This document shows positions 62,206-64,000 of a stretch of DNA of 64,000 bases, in pieces. This DNA comes from Bacillus sp. ISL-37 (GTDB lineage Bacteria > Bacillota > Bacilli > Bacillales > Cytobacillaceae), in NCBI RefSeq assembly GCF_018613315.1, contig NZ_JAGGQL010000014.1, forward strand, positions 1 through 64,000, given 5' to 3'. The notes under the pieces were generated by a model. That model was not told the origin of the DNA, did no database searches, and was given only the letters and a program-made list of their open reading frames with translations. Every line of letters begins with the position of its first letter. Position 1 is the stretch's first letter. The translations under genes were made by a program, and so were the position numbers.

Positions 62206-63567
62206 ATGCTTAACTTATTCAAACCAGCTCCCCATGTGGAGAGACTGTCTGAAGAAAGAACCGAAGCCGAGTATAAGAAGTTAAGGTTCCAGGTTTTCAT
62301 GGGAATCTTCATCGGTTACGCAGCGTACTATCTGTTGCGTAAAAACTTCTCGATCGCCATGCCTTATCTTGTTGAAGAGGGCTTTTCAAAAGGTGAATTG
62401 GGACTAGCTTTATCCGCGATTTCCATTTCATACGGAATCAGTAAATTTGTCATGGGGACGGTCTCGGACCGGAGTAACGCCAGGTGGTTCATGACCGCAG
62501 GACTTGTCCTTTCTGCCATTGTCAGCTTATTGATGGGCTTCATACCATTTTTCACATCTTCCGTTGCTATTATGTTTATCATGCTATTTATCAATGGATG
62601 GGTTCAAGGTATGGGATGGCCGCCTGCTGGCCGAGTATTGACTCACTGGTTCAGTGTTAGTGAGCGTGGCAGTAAAACAGCCATCTGGAACGTTGCCCAC
62701 AATGTCGGCGGCGGTGTGATGGCGCCATTAGCAGTTGCTGGAGCAGCGATTTTCGCTGGTGTTTTAGGATCGTCTTATGCCGGATATGAGGGAGTCTTCA
62801 TCCTCCCAGCCATCGTCGCACTAGCTGTTGCTCTAGTAGCGTTCATGCTCATCCGTGATACTCCACAATCTATGGGGCTTCCGCCTATCGAAGAGTATCG
62901 TGATGACTATCCTACTAAAAAGAAGCAGTTGTTTTAAACCGAACTGACTACGAAAGAAATTCTTTTCAAATATGTACTGAACAACAAATGGATTTGGATT
63001 ATCGCAATTGCCAACGTTTTCGTTTACTTTGTACGTTATGGAGTATTGGACTGGGCTCCGACTTACTTGAGTGAAGAAAAAGGCTTTTCAATGAACGAAT
63101 CCAGTGTCGCTTACTTCCTGTATGAGTGGGCAGGTATCCCTGGTACATTGCTGGCTGGATACCTATCAGATAAACTGTTCAAGGGTCGTCGTGGACCTGC
63201 TGGATTCGTGTTCATGCTAGGTGTATTGGTTGCCGTCCTTGTCTACTGGCTCAACCCACCTGGAAATACGGTTGTCGATATGATTGCCCTGATCGCAATC
63301 GGCTTCTTGATCTACGGACCTGTTATGCTGATTGGTCTGCAAGCTCTTGATTATGTACCTAAAAAAGCTGCCGGAACAGCTGCTGGTTTAACTGGATTAT
63401 TCGGTTACCTTGGCGGATCTGTTGCAGCCAACGCTTTGATGGGTTACCTGGTTGATTTCGCTGGCTGGGACGCTGGTTTCATGCTGCTGACTATTTCTTG
63501 TGCGCTTGCGACAATATTGTTCGCTGTGACATGGAATGTACGTGGCCAGGAAGTTGTTAAACATTAA
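62206..63567 (+). pseudogene. glpT: Glycerol-3-phosphate transporter GlpT, interrupted by an in-frame TAA
   Basis: ATG 62206 follows AAGGAGG. The first 243 codons encode the N-terminal six helices of GlpT ([37 protein letters not shown]). TAA at 62935-62937 then interrupts the central loop (KKKQLF stop TELTTKEIL). The same frame continues without a further stop to 63567 with intact helices 7-12 ([26 protein letters not shown]). No frameshift is needed: a single base change explains it. It may be a true nonsense mutation, a sequencing error, or readthrough. Full GlpT would be about 452 residues. Confidence 0.9.
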
Positions 63568-63655
63568 GATCCCTTTGTAAAAAATCCGACACATGAAAAT
63601 TTCAGGTGTCTGTGATATAATGATTACAAGTTAATAAATCGGGTAGGAGAAACGG

Positions 63656-63716
63656 AGAGACCACGATAACATTACGGCTTTTGGGCGATAATGTTGTTTG
63701 TGGTCTCTCTTTTTTT
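63656..63716 (+). promoter_or_regulatory. GlpP-dependent leader terminator of glpD
   Basis: AGAGACCAC pairs with GTGGTCTCT around an inner AACATT/AATGTT stem, then a T-run. It lies between a TATAAT (63616-63621) and the glpD start, as in the known glpD leader of B. subtilis. Confidence 0.85.
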
Positions 63717-63738
63717 CATTATCAAGGAGGCGTATCGT

Positions 63739-64000
63739 ATGAGATTCACAAATCTCGATCGTAATAATATAGTATCGAAACTGAAAAACGAGGCATTTGA
63801 TATCCTTGTGATTGGCGGCGGAATTACCGGTGCCGGGATCGCTGTTGATGCTGCAACAAGAGGAATGAATATTGCCCTATTGGAGATGCAGGATTTTGCA
63901 GCAGGTACTTCAAGCCGTTCCACAAAGCTCGTGCACGGCGGCCTGCGTTATTTGAAACAATTCGAAGTGAAAATGGTTGCTGAAGTCGGCAAGGAACGTG
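63739..64000 (+). CDS. glpD: Aerobic glycerol-3-phosphate dehydrogenase, 5' part
   Basis: ATG 63739 follows AAGGAGG by about 8 nt. The 87 codons seen begin with an FAD-binding Rossmann fold ([20 protein letters not shown]) and [20 protein letters not shown], typical of GlpD. The gene runs off the window end. It oxidises glycerol-3-phosphate and feeds electrons to menaquinone. Confidence 0.93.
   Translation, partial: MRFTNLDRNNIVSKLKNEAFDILVIGGGITGAGIAVDAATRGMNIALLEMQDFAAGTSSRSTKLVHGGLRYLKQFEVKMVAEVGKER

Noticed and set aside
62938-63045. Frameshift in glpT
   Set aside because: Both halves are in the same frame. Only the TAA codon interrupts it, so it is a nonsense codon, not a frameshift.

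Overview
The window is chromosomal DNA of a low-to-mid GC Gram-positive rod of the family Bacillaceae. Signs of this are strong AGGAGG-type ribosome sites, TTG/GTG starts, LtaS, RNase J, GlpP antitermination, a YtrA-type GntR operon and a Fur-controlled YclNOPQ-type siderophore importer. A Mesobacillus/Cytobacillus-like species is my best guess, by inference from gene content only. No rRNA, tRNA, CRISPR, insertion sequence or prophage was recognised.

Positions 1-20,400 form an arsenic region. (a) 125-5150, minus strand: arsR-arsB-arsC-arsD-arsA followed by a small phosphatase and a HesB/IscA-like gene. The last gene has an in-frame TGA at the position expected for a conserved cysteine, followed by a bacterial-SECIS-like hairpin, so it is a probable selenoprotein gene. 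(b) 5450-7065: a second ArsR gene, a CSCS-motif permease and a small CxxC thioredoxin-like protein. (c) 7183-10623: response regulator, histidine kinase and PhnD-like lipoprotein, a three-part sensor. (d) 10759-16893: arrC-arrA-arrB-arrD, a poly-ferredoxin gene and tatA, a respiratory arsenate reductase operon. ArrA carries a Tat signal and the sequence targeted by published arrA PCR primers. (e) 17028-20376: an XRE regulator, then a divergent cluster of a third ArsR, two Cys-containing small proteins, a second CSCS permease and an M28 peptidase. Five copies of ATCAA-N6-TTGAT punctuate cluster (e) and probably define a private regulon. Together the region would sense arsenic oxyanions, respire arsenate at the outer face of the membrane, reduce arsenate in the cytoplasm and pump out arsenite or organoarsenicals.

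Positions 20,500-64,000 are mostly ordinary chromosome: a CNNM/CorC membrane protein, BcrC-like phosphatase, flavodoxin, Ogt, a giant GNAT fusion with an amidohydrolase, an AAE-type transporter, HmoA-like monooxygenase plus YclNOPQ, an ArAE-type exporter, a YtrA/YtrB-type operon, an ABC half-transporter, ProC, a truncated UvrC paralog, a two-component system beside an exported protein of eight 28-residue repeats, a vWA/HTH/zinc-ribbon group, DbpA, a Trm11-like methyltransferase, a CDF transporter, LtaS, UspA plus SulP, RNase J, a PAS chemoreceptor, GlpP, GlpT (interrupted by one in-frame TAA) and the start of GlpD.

Two kinds of non-coding structure stand out. Six unrelated short tandem arrays (periods 20, 21, 24, 52, 52 and 52 bp) sit just 3' of genes, some reaching into the stop codon. 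A dispersed REP-like palindromic sequence directly abuts the stop codons of three genes, with a fourth, partial copy near 5.3 kb.
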